A stretch of 64,000 bases of DNA from Amblyornis subalaris (Eukaryota > Chordata > Aves > Passeriformes > Ptilonorhynchidae): NCBI GenBank assembly GCA_018881555.1, contig JACAXG010000012.1, positions 4,116,663 through 4,180,662 of the forward strand, given 5' to 3'. This document shows, in pieces, positions 1 to 9,840 of the stretch (position 1 is the stretch's first letter; every line of letters starts with the position of its first letter). The notes under the pieces were generated by a model that was not told the DNA's origin, did no database searches, and saw only the letters and a program-made list of their open reading frames with translations. The position numbers and the translations under genes are program-made.

Positions 1-1544
1 TGCAAAAATGCGATACGTTTATTAAACTCACCATTAAGTTATCATATTTCCTACAATTCTCCACAAGGGTCAGAGAGAGATTTAGGTTCCCTAGACAGAA
101 TATCGTAAATGCTTTGGTAGCAGCATAGGTGACATTTCCTTCTGTGGACTGATTGATCTCATAATCCTGGTCTTTGTGCTCCACAGTTTGTAATTTCTTA
201 CCTATATCTCCTTGGGGCTTATAGAAATGTGTTTTTAAGTATCTTAGGAGTGCTGAAGTGCATAAATCCAGTTTATTTAGACAAAATTGTTCTGAGTGTA
301 TGCTGGACCTCATCCACATAGGTATGCTGCTCCTGACCATCCCAACAATTATCTCCATCTCCAGTCACACCTTGTCCCCGCTGGCACTATTCACACAGGG
401 AACACTCTATGCCTCCTTCAGTTGGCCACTATTATGCTTACAAGAGCATCTCAGCACNTCTGCAGGGCAGAGCTCAGCTTCATGACTGGACTCAGAGTGT
501 ACTATTGAAGTAATAATATTTGTTGTCCAAAAACCTTAACATTTACGCAGGTGAGAACAGTTTTCACAATGCATATTATGTGACTTCAACATTGCTGTCT
601 GAATATGCATTTTTACTTCCTTTCAGTCAAGGCATGCATTTCAACAATATTTCTACTTCTGAATTCTGTTTACTGTCAGGTCTAATAGAACCTCTTATTC
701 TGTACATGAGTTCAGAAGGGAAAGTTTTTTTGACTTTTTTTTACTCTCTTAGGTCACCCTTAGATGAACAACTGCTGTTAGAGTTACTTTGTGCCTTATC
801 CATGCAGATATATACTGACTGAGGTTTTTAGAATCACAATAAAATACTTGTAATATAGCAGTACAATCCCAGATTTTATCTATAGGCTGTGCATCAAAAT
901 AGACATGAAATTCCTTCCTCTGTCTCATAACATTCCCTTGGAAAATACCAAATCACAAAAAAGTATTCCCAGTAGAGCAATCTTCCAGTTTTTCTGCTGC
1001 CGTAGATGCTGTCTCAGTCATTCTGTTGCTTCTGGTTAATAAGTCATAAAACCTGTCATAAAGCCTGTCATGATCAGTGTATATGTCTTTCCTGCTAAAA
1101 TAGTTTAGTTATAGTTCCCAGAATAGAAAAAACTACCAAGTGAGATTTTACTACAGAAAGTTGCGATAGATCCTCTTTCAACTCAACTATGCTCTTCAGA
1201 GGCTTCAGAGGAATAAGAGGCACCACAGGCCTACGCTAGATCTTTTCTCTAGGCTTATTGCCCCAGGATGAATTTTTTTTTCCTTTCTGAGTACGCTTGC
1301 TTGAAACTACTTTGTTATTGATCTTCAGTACTACATTTCCAATCCACCTTCCTTTTGGTCCACTTTCTTACAGTTTCAGAGGACCTATTCACTGGTGGTG
1401 AGCAAGAGTCCTTCTCTGGCAACTTCGGCACAACCTCAATTCTTCTCTTCTTCCAAATATTGGTATTTCATAGACTATTGTATCTTATAGCTATTAAACA
1501 GGTTTTTAGGCTTCTATGTAATCTGCAGATGAGGTGTTTCTGCC
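1..1544. other. Unique AT-rich non-coding DNA
   Basis: No repeat, RNA gene or convincing coding frame is visible. Open frames are at most about 100 codons and resemble no known family. One ambiguous base is at 458. Confidence 0.6.
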
Positions 1545-1632
1545 ACTGCAAGCCTTTAAGAGCAGATTGGATAAGGATCTGCTAAAAACTCCACAAATTG
1601 TTCCTGCTTTGCAGTAGGACTCAGCCTAAATG
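1545..1632 (+). repeat. Old CR1 LINE 3'-region fragment
   Basis: The stretch reading 'cctttaagagcagattgg' followed by 'ataaggatctg' resembles the CR1 3' region, where a phrase like 'tttaagaacagattggacaa' precedes a short GC-richer block and a 'ggactggatga' phrase. Here that last phrase appears degraded near 1617-1632. The terminal octamer repeats are missing. The match is from remembered family consensus and is weaker than for the copies at 7290 and 9057, so the limits are approximate. Confidence 0.45.
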
Positions 1633-3769
1633 GATTTATCCTAATTTTCTGGGCTGTAATTGCTTTGACTAGCTCCCAGACCAATAACCAGTTTTCTTCC
1701 TTCTTACAGATTGCTCCAGCAAGAAGTAAACATTGAGTTTCAAGAGCGGACATTGAATTTCAAGACCATACGCCCAATTAACTCTAAGAAGCATAGCTCA
1801 GACTTGGAGTAACATATAACAAATACTTACAGGAAAATCTACATAGTAAACTCACCAGAGTTAAAAAGAACTGAATACATATAAGTAATGAGTAATTAAC
1901 ATAGTTTTTGTTGGTGGTTGTAAGCAGGATCATGTTCAAATGAGATGTCAGCATTCGTGATTAATTTTCCATATTTTTTTACTATGAATAGCAAGCTACT
2001 CTTGCACCCTTTGGATATTCTTTTTCTAGATAAATATTTAGAGCTAAACAATAAATTTTCTTTTGTTGGAAATGTCTCTGCTGAGATTACTTTTTGTTTC
2101 GGTCAGTCATCACTATGAAGGACCTAGAAATATAGGAATACAAAGAAACTTGAGAAAACGAAAAGTGTGCGATGATCCTGAAAACAAACTAACAACTGTA
2201 TGAGAGTACCACTGACTTAACAAAAACATGATTCAAATTGGAAAAAAATAAAGAAAATGTGCATATAATTCTGGGATAATTAAAGTACCTTATTCGGTAG
2301 ATTGGTTTACCTAGATCTTTGCCCATCTGACATAGCTGCTCTGCAAAGCTAATAACAGACTTTCAGACAAATGGACAAAATTTCTAATACTGTGAGTTAA
2401 TTTTAACAAGGAATTAAGGATTTTTCTAAATTCCATTTCATAAATTTAGAAACTGGAAAATTCTAAAAGTTGTGTTAATTGTAAAATTCTGAGATTTTAA
2501 GGCTCAATACTGTGGATATTCAGCAAATGGAAATAAATCTTGCTATTTTCTTATTTGTATCAATTATTTCTCTCTACTAAATGTACAATGGAACTGAGAA
2601 AACAAAGAGGATCTAAATTATAAAACGAAAAACTGCAATTTGCCTGATATTATATAAGATTATGAAAGGACATGGACTAAACATTAATTCCAGATAATGG
2701 ATTTAAAGCCCACTTATACAGATTGTGATTGCATGATATTGCTCTAAACTCTGACAGTATTCTGGACAAGAAAATTCTGTCATAAGTGGAATGGAAACTA
2801 TTCATTCTTCCTCTGGCCTGGCAGATAGCCCATTAGCTTTAAATTAAATAAATATCAGCAGTAATATTAAATAGAATTTAAATGTTGTCATAAAATGTCA
2901 ACTATCATTTATTTTATGACTGCTACTCAAAATAATGGTTATTGTCCTAACTACGTCAGACGGAGGTATTTCTTTCTCTGACTTCTAATTTTTTGTATCA
3001 GACAGAAACTTATAGTTTATATTAGGGAACAAGCTGTTATTCCAGATCAAGAGCACTGAGCTGGTGTTGGATTTAGCAATCTCCTAGACTTCTGGCAAAA
3101 TTGTTTTAATTAGCCTTCTCCTAACAGCGTTTAAACAAATCCTATGCTGCCAAGGAAGGAAGGAACGACTTCTAAGTCAGATGGTTTACTTAGTTCTTTT
3201 TCTCCATTGCTATAAATCTTGGTGTGGAGACTATTAGTGACTTGACTACTTTTTTTTAAACAATGAACTGTGACCGCTTTACCCACTGAAAAGCTCACAC
3301 ATCATTCAAGTATAAATGCCCTGTTTCTGCATGGTTTATTTTCACACCATTGTTGGGTGCTAAAATAGTTTTACACCATTTATAAAGCACAGACATTTTA
3401 GCTAACCTATCCAGTATGCCGAAGTAGAAAAACTAGTAGCAGTAACCATGTATATATGCAACGTTGCAGGAACATCTATTGGAGCCAGATATATTTGGCT
3501 AATGCTAACAGATAACTTGAATGCNGAACCTATGACACATAGATAAGTTCAGAAAATGCCTTAATTTGAACATGTGAAATGATAAACAACGCCTCTTCCA
3601 AGAGAATTTACTTGGAGACTTGTGGGCCAAAAAAATAATCTATTCTTTTTGTCCACATGCAGTGAAAAAGTTCAGAACTCGCTCACGTAACAGTCTACAA
3701 AGACCCTCCATAAGGTTTGGCTTTGGCCCTGCATGTTTTCTTCACAAAAGAATTGTGTGTTTCCTGAGT
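1633..3769. other. Unique AT-rich non-coding DNA
   Basis: Strongly AT-rich, with many stops in all frames and no recognisable repeat. One ambiguous base is at 3525. Confidence 0.6.
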
Positions 3770-4035
3770 GTGGCTGTGAGCTCCCGTGAGCGAGGTCCCG
3801 ATGTGCGTGTGAGCGTGTTGCCCCAGCATTTGCAGCCCGGGCAGCCCAGCGCTCCATGCGGTTAAGTAAACACGGCATGGCTGCTGGGGCACACAGCCAA
3901 GGCTGAGGCCAGGAGGAGGGATGAGGCTAGGAGGAAATAAGAGCAAATTCCTCTGAAATGATCTGACAGGAAATGACAGAGTGTCAGCCTTATACAACCG
4001 CACTGCGCGCGAGAGAGAGAGGGCGGGAGAAGTTC
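3770..4035. other. Short CpG-rich segment with GA tract
   Basis: About nine CpG dinucleotides fall within roughly 100 bp (3785-3885), and five more lie at 3998-4030 around 'ctgcgcgcgagagagagagg'. The surrounding kilobases are nearly CpG-free. The segment is too short for a classical CpG island, and no core promoter element is clear. It immediately precedes the candidate regulatory block at 4050-4760. Confidence 0.4.
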
Positions 4036-4049
4036 TTCCTAAACACAGA

Positions 4050-4760
4050 GTGGTGCCAGATCTCAGTAGGTGAGGATGATGAAATAATAAAGCATTTCCC
4101 GTGTGTGTTTTTCATTAGTCCTGTTTTGTTTTTCTTCCAAGTGCTGTGGAAACAGAACAGAAGCCCATGTTTCAGCCATGACTGCAATGGCCTCCTCCCA
4201 TGGGAATAACAGCTGCATAAATAGGAGGGAAGCCCTCAGTGGAACTGCTTCCAACACCTTTCTAATGGAAATAATGATTTGCAAAGCCCAGTTTATACCT
4301 TTGCCACGTAATTAGTAGCCAAGATTAAAAACATTGTTCCAACTCCCAGCATCCTTCAAATCTGGCAAGACATTAAATATTCCACTGTGTTCCAAAAAGG
4401 TAGCCCATAAGTGATCATTGTAAGGACAGTCTCGGCCAGCTGAGTCAAGCCCTTGAATCAATCAACACTTATTATATGGAAATTAACCAGTTTGATGTCA
4501 ATTAGTGGAAATTTGTTAGCAGACATAACCTATGAGACACTTTATTTTGAATTCCCAGCTCTCCTCGTTGAAGCAGGCTAAGATGGGGCTGAACACCAAA
4601 CTGCAGATTTCTTAAGACTCAGAGTGGAATCAATTAAAAAAAGGCGTGGAGGGAAACTGTCTCAAAATACGCAAAACCTTTGCTGCTTATTAGGCCCAAT
4701 AAACCCAAAGAACAAGGATAACGGATTTTTTCCTATAAAGAGTCAATTTTTAGTTACAGC
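4050..4760. promoter_or_regulatory. Candidate conserved non-coding regulatory block
   Basis: This run has the texture of a vertebrate developmental enhancer: mixed-complexity unique sequence, repeated homeodomain-type cores (for example 'gtaattagtag' near 4308 and 'caattagtgg' near 4499), an E-box-like 'cagctg' at about 4211, and several AATAAT or AATCAAT motifs. It also contains a good splice-acceptor-like string ending near 4140 ('gtttttcttccaag'), followed by an open frame to about 4315. That frame matches no family I know. Conservation cannot be measured here, so the regulatory call is inference. Confidence 0.25.
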
Positions 4761-5880
4761 TTTGGGTGCATAACAGTCTATTCTGTATGTGTCAATACTA
4801 ACTACAAAAGAAAAAAATGTTGCTAGACAAATGGCAAAACCTACCCTCATTACGTGTTACTTTTAAACTAAAATTCTTTTTCCATCATGTTCTTATAAAT
4901 TACATTCTCATATCAATAAAGTAGAAGTTTCTGAATCAAATTTTCTGACTTGATCACTAATTTTCGTCCTAAGAATAACTAAATATCAAAATTTTGGCTA
5001 GCTGTTCAAACAAGAAAAGGTGACAAAAGATTTCCTCAAGGCTTAAGGACATACCTGTCTGGCCTGTGACTTTACTGTGAGTTCCACCTTTTGTTTAAAA
5101 TTAATAAAGTAATGTCACATAACATTTTACCTGTATATAGCAGCATACAGTGTGACAGCCTGCTGATATACCATTCATTAAGTATCAGAACTCTGGGTTC
5201 AATCTCAAAGCTTTATAGCAATCCTAAAACACTCACAGCTAAGAAGTGAATATGGCATCAGAATCTTGCTATAATATGGAAAACTCCTGACAGTTTTGAA
5301 GTCAGGGTTTCCACATGGCTTGTGGAAAGTCGTCTGTAACTCCTATTAACTGACCATGATATATACGGCATGCTACGCTCCCATAAAAAAGAGTGTTTCT
5401 AAAATAATTGAGCCTGATATTGCCTTCTAAAGTGCACATCCACTGTTCAATATTTACAATAACATTGGCCAACATTACTGCAACATCCATGGTTCAAACT
5501 TTTACCTAATTTGAAGTTCCTCTTAAAACTAAATGTTCTAAAAATACTCTCAAGTGTTTTAAGTTGTTATGAATAATTTTTCTGCTTTTTTAATTTATAA
5601 ACAGGTATTGAATGAGCCATTCAATGTAGGGCAGTACAATACTTCCAGAAGTTGACAATGGAGACACCACTGTCAAAATTTAATGTCTTTCCTCCGATAC
5701 TGATAGGGGTTCTGTAACCTACATGATCAATGCAATTCATCATGAGATTCAGACAGTGACAGCACTTACTTGAAAACAGCCTGATAGAGTTGCAATTATT
5801 TCTTGATACTGTTGGCCATCCAAACTTCTATAATTTTGCTGGTAAGAAGTGCTTCTAAGGCCAGCAGCCTCTTTTGGAAG
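4761..5880. other. Unique AT-rich non-coding DNA
   Basis: No gene, repeat or structured element was recognised. Confidence 0.6.
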
Positions 5881-6013
5881 GGTCATGTTTATGCATGATC
5901 ACATGGCTACATCCACTACCTTGTAATATCATTGGAAAAAAAGATGCTAACATAAAACCATTTTTCTCTGCTCTTCTTTAGGTCAACTTAAACCTTAACA
6001 ATAAGCATTCTTC
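5881..6013 (+). repeat. Diverged direct repeat, copy A
   Basis: The first ~50 bp match 6811-6860 at about 80% by hand alignment, with the shared core 'atcacatggctacat' identical. A second matching block, 'cttaacaataa', lies near 5994-6004 and again near 6892-6902. Copy A has about 32 extra bases between the two blocks. The pair could be an old local duplication or two copies of a decayed mobile element of unknown class. Confidence 0.6.
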
Positions 6014-6810
6014 ACTTTACACATTTAGGAAATTAGTCACGTTATTTTAAAATATGAGCAGACATTGCTTTTCTCAAACAAGGAGAGCAGTGCCAGAAAT
6101 GTTAAAATATTAGGAATGTGCAAAATTTATTACAGTGTGCCTAGAGATTGCTTATTCAGTAATGAGTCTGTACATTGCTGCCGAAACAGATGCATCAATG
6201 GTAGTGGACTAAAATCAATTTATGGAAGAACATATTTCAATTATGATCAGAATGTTTTGCATATAAATTTTAAGTATATGGAAAAAGAAGTATAGATCTC
6301 ACTCTAAGGTACTTTCCATCTTTGTAGCTGGTGACAGAAACTACAGTTTAGATTATGTATCTGGATACATCTTTGACTGTTAAACTCTATGGGAATTTTG
6401 CTGTGCACCTTAGTGGATGCAAGACTTTAATCCTGGAATTTTTTATCAGCAGCAATAGAAAATGTACTTTCAATCTCAGTAGTCTAGGGGCATATTCCTC
6501 TGCCAACAAACAGATGTATTTACTGTGGAACTACCAGGGTAGTTACAAGAACTGAACTTTTCTGTTTCCAGAAGCTATTAACTTGGGCTTGCAGTTCTAA
6601 AATTAAGATCCTGTTGGACTCAAATATTTTGTGTTGCTATAAAATCTTCTCAGTTTATGTTAAAATGGATAATTATGAAAAAATCAACAAAATGTTGCAA
6701 AAGTAAGGATTAAGTTTTTAAAATAAATCTTTAAAAAACCATTTAATTTCTGCTAAAGCAATTAACATCATGAGGTTACTGATGTCAAAGACTCCCATTG
6801 GCTTTAAAAG
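6014..6810. other. Spacer between the two direct-repeat copies
   Basis: AT-rich unique sequence with short open frames on the plus strand (up to about 75 codons) that match nothing known. No further internal copy of the flanking repeat was seen. Confidence 0.5.
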
Positions 6811-6911
6811 AGTCATGATTATGCACAATCACATGGCTACATTAAGTACCCTGCAATGTCAGGTGATACACCTGTTTATGTGAATTTTACTCTTAACAAT
6901 AAATATTATCT
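6811..6911 (+). repeat. Diverged direct repeat, copy B
   Basis: This is the partner of 5881-6013 in the same orientation about 930 bp downstream. The shared blocks are 'atcacatggctacat' and 'cttaacaataa', in the same order. The level of divergence suggests an old event. Confidence 0.6.
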
Positions 6912-7289
6912 AAAAAATTTATGTATATTTGTAGAGAGCAGCTTATTAATTCCCAAGATTATGAAGTGGGCCTACCTGTAAATAGGGACCAAATTATAAC
7001 AGTATATTTTGAGTTCCTTGGAGGTTTAAGGCAGCTCTTAGGAGAGTTCCTGGGTGTACAAATTTATGTATTAGCTGCAAAGCTGAAGGGTAGAACTATT
7101 ATATTGTCAATATTTTCTGTTCTAGTTTCCAACTAGACAAGTACATTAGAAGGCCTTAAGGACCTTCAAAACCTCAGAGCATAGAACTCTGGATCCAAGA
7201 GACATTGCTAAGGGCCTGTTCTGCAGTTCTTTCTGTGTACAAGCTTGATAGCAATGAAGAGAAGTACAGTACCGTTTTTTTTTATTGTG
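6912..7289. other. Unique non-coding DNA before CR1
   Basis: No recognisable feature. It ends in a T-rich run (about 7275-7283) just before the CR1 fragment. Confidence 0.5.
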
Positions 7290-7424
7290 TGAGTTCAAGA
7301 AGTGTTTGGACACTGCTCTCAGGCACATGGTGTGATTTTTGGGGCTGTTCTGTGCAGGGCCAGCAGCTGGGCTTTGATTATCGTAGTGAGTTCCTTCCAG
7401 CTCAGAATATTCTGTGAANCTGTG
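7290..7424 (+). repeat. CR1 LINE, 3'-end fragment
   Basis: This is the 3' untranslated tail of a chicken-repeat-1 retrotransposon, truncated at the 5' side as most CR1 copies are. Diagnostic phrases occur in the right order: 'ttcaagaagtgtttggac', 'ctctcaggcacatggtgtga', 'ctgtgcagggcc', 'agttccttccagctcagaat', and a terminal 'attctgtgaanctgtg' corresponding to the family's short terminal octamer repeats. It lies in the opposite orientation to the larger copy 1.6 kb downstream. The ambiguous base at 7419 falls in the terminal repeat. No coding portion is retained. Confidence 0.92.
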
Positions 7425-9056
7425 TTACTATTGAGCACCTACTTGCCACATAGTGACAACAATACCTCTGCACCGGCTGAATGAGGATATGCAACACTAA
7501 AAACCTGAATGGCTTTTGGTTAGAGCATTTTAAATTAGAACATCATCGGACGTGTTCCATTTAACGATCTCTTTTCACTTGATCTTCAAATTCAGCATTT
7601 GACTGGTGACTGAAACTGGCTTTAGGTGAACTTAATGACTAATGCTTAGTAAGCAAAAGCACCCACTTCTGGCAGTGATGCTGTAAACCAGGCTAGCTAT
7701 ATTACTTATTTCAGTTTCTGCAACTGGTTCCCATCTTAAAGCACCAGCAGGAAGCCTGACATAATGGTCTGCAGCTTCAAGGAGAAAACCACTTGCTCTA
7801 TCAATTGAACCCTGTGGGTGTTGCTGGCAGAGGTAATAAGCTGCTACATCCAGTGATATCTGTGTACATTGTATCACAAGCTTGTTATTAACTGGGATAA
7901 GAAAGAAAATCTCTAACATTTCGTATTTTAATTGTGTGGAATGTTTTCCTGAGGATGTAAACAGTATGTCATTGATGGTACACACACAAGACATTAACCT
8001 TCTCCTGGTGTAATCTGAGTGGCACTCCATTACATTTTTTTAAATGAAGTGCCATTTCATTACAATTTTTCTACAGGGCAGATGTTTCAGGGTATATCTA
8101 TTTTGCATCATAAGAACACATACAGCTTCTTCCAGATAAACAGCGTTTTTAAAGATGTATCTTTATTCAAGGAAAGGACAGATGTTCTGAAGAGAGAGAA
8201 AGGTTATGTTTTGGGCCCTTAGGATGCAGCCTAGTAACCCTGAGATATCCTTTGTGGTCCTCTCATCCTCATCTTGCTTTTGAATTTTTGTCATGTCAGA
8301 GTACAGAAGACAGGCCACCAGAAGTTGCGTGTATGAGTATAAATAAGCAAAAACTATAAAAAAATTCTCAATCACATATGCAAGACTCTCTGATATTGAG
8401 AAAATGTACAAAGATTTTCTTCATATTCAGTTGTCTACTTTGACAACGGTTTTTATTTGACTCACTGCCTCAGACAGCAAATACCAACAAAACTTGGTCT
8501 GAAAAATCCAGCGGATTATATATCTTAAAGCATCTTTTCCTCTCAGTTTAATGATTCCTATAATTTTGCACCACAGCTATTGTCGTATAACTTTAATAAG
8601 GTTAAAAAGCCAAGTACAGTAATAAATACTAGAATGGAAGTCTGTATGAAACTAATTTAAGCCTCTTACATGTATGCACCTAACCAAAGCCTTTAGTTAC
8701 GTGACTGCATGCTACTTTTGATAGCAATTACAAGGCATTTTTCACAAGTTCCACAACATTTTTCTCAAGTTCCAGGATGAGGTAATAATATACAGCATGA
8801 GCAGTGACCACTAAATAACAAGCTCTTGAGTCATCAGTTTTTCCCTTATTGCCAGTGTATGGTCCCATGAATTTCTTCCTATGCACTGTCCAAAGCATGT
8901 TCTGAAGACAGAAGTCCTCATTTTATTAGGTGAATGGCTGTGGTGCTTATCAATACAGCACTCACTTTCTGTGAAGCACCTATCTTCCTACTGTCTCTTT
9001 GAGGTAAACAGGTACTACCTCTAATTCACAGCTGTTGACTTAAGGTAGATTGATAT
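7425..9056. other. Unique non-coding DNA between two CR1 copies
   Basis: The longest open frame, 132 codons on the minus strand (7632-8030), matches no family and lacks supporting signals. No other feature was recognised. Confidence 0.55.
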
Positions 9057-9840
9057 AGAATCAGAGAATCAGAGAACCATAGCATATCCTGGGTTGGAAG
9101 GGACCCACAGGGATCATCAAAGCCTAACTCTGAGCCCTGCACAGGACAGCCCCAAGAACCACAATATGTTTAATAATTCTCAGAGCATTGTCCAAGCACT
9201 TCTTGANCTCTGTCAGGCTTTGTGCTGTGACCACTTCCCTGGGGAGCCTGTTCCAGTGCCCAGCCACCCTCTGGGCGAAGAACCTGTTTTTAATATTCAA
9301 CCTAAACCTCCCCTGACACAGTTTCAGGCCACTTCCTGGGGTCTTGTCACTGTCACCACAGAGAAGAGATCCGTGTCTGCCCCTTCTCTTCCCCTCACGA
9401 GGAAGTTGTAGACCACAGTGAGGTCTCCCTTCGGTCTGCTTTTCTCCAGGCTGAACACACCAAGTGACCTCAGCCACTTCTCAAAAGGCTTCCTCTCAAG
9501 GCCCTTCACCATCCTTGTAGCCCTCCTTTGGACACTGTCTAATAGTTTAATGTCTTTTTTGTACTGTGGTGCCCAAACCTGCACACAATACTCAAGGTAA
9601 GGCCGTCCCAGTGCAGAGTAGAGCAGGACAATCCCCTCCCTTGCCCGGCTGGAAATGCTACGCCTGAAGCCCCCAGGACACGGGTGGCCCTCCTGGCTGC
9701 CAGGGCACTGCTGACTCATATTCATCATCAATCAGGACCCCCAGGTCCCTTTCCATGTGCTGCTCTCCAGTTTCACTTTCTAGTTTGTATGTACATCCAG
9801 GGTTGCCATGTCCCAGGGATCTTAAAATTAAAATTTCCAA
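9057..9840 (-). mobile_element. CR1 LINE retrotransposon, 5'-truncated
   Basis: CR1 is the main non-LTR retrotransposon of birds. It copies itself by target-primed reverse transcription. On the plus strand the element begins with the reverse complement of its 3' terminal octamers ('atagaatcagagaatcagag', 9056-9075), then 'gggttggaagggacc', typical of the CR1 3' UTR. It continues into the C-terminal part of the reverse-transcriptase ORF and fades out near 9840. Only about 0.8 kb remains of an element several kilobases long, so the 5' UTR, ORF1, endonuclease and most of the reverse transcriptase are absent. The inner boundary near 9840 is approximate. An ambiguous base is at 9207. Confidence 0.96.
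9124..9840 (-). pseudogene. CR1 ORF2 reverse-transcriptase C-terminal remnant
   Basis: Three overlapping minus-strand frames together cover the end of the CR1 reverse transcriptase. The N-terminal piece (within 9658-9840) contains 'MERDLGVLID'. The middle piece (9324-9731) contains 'REGIVLLYSAL', 'LEYCVQVWAPQYKKDIKLL' and 'VQRRATRMVKGLE'. The last piece (within 9124-9477) contains 'GLKLCQGRFRLNIKNRFF' and 'HWNRLPREVV'. These motifs are characteristic of the thumb and C-terminal region of CR1 ORF2p. At least two frameshifts (near 9715 and near 9340) break the frame, and the catalytic palm domain is not present, so the remnant cannot be active. The readability of the motifs suggests moderate age. 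Confidence 0.93.

Noticed and set aside
7770..7870. tRNA-like A-box string on the minus strand ('gatagagcaagtgg')
   Set aside because: No B-box (GGTTCGANTCC) follows at the right distance and no cloverleaf can be drawn, so neither a tRNA gene nor a SINE head is supported.
7632..8030. 132-codon open frame on the minus strand
   Set aside because: The product resembles no known family, has no promoter or splice context, and lies between two CR1 copies. This length is expected by chance in 64 kb.
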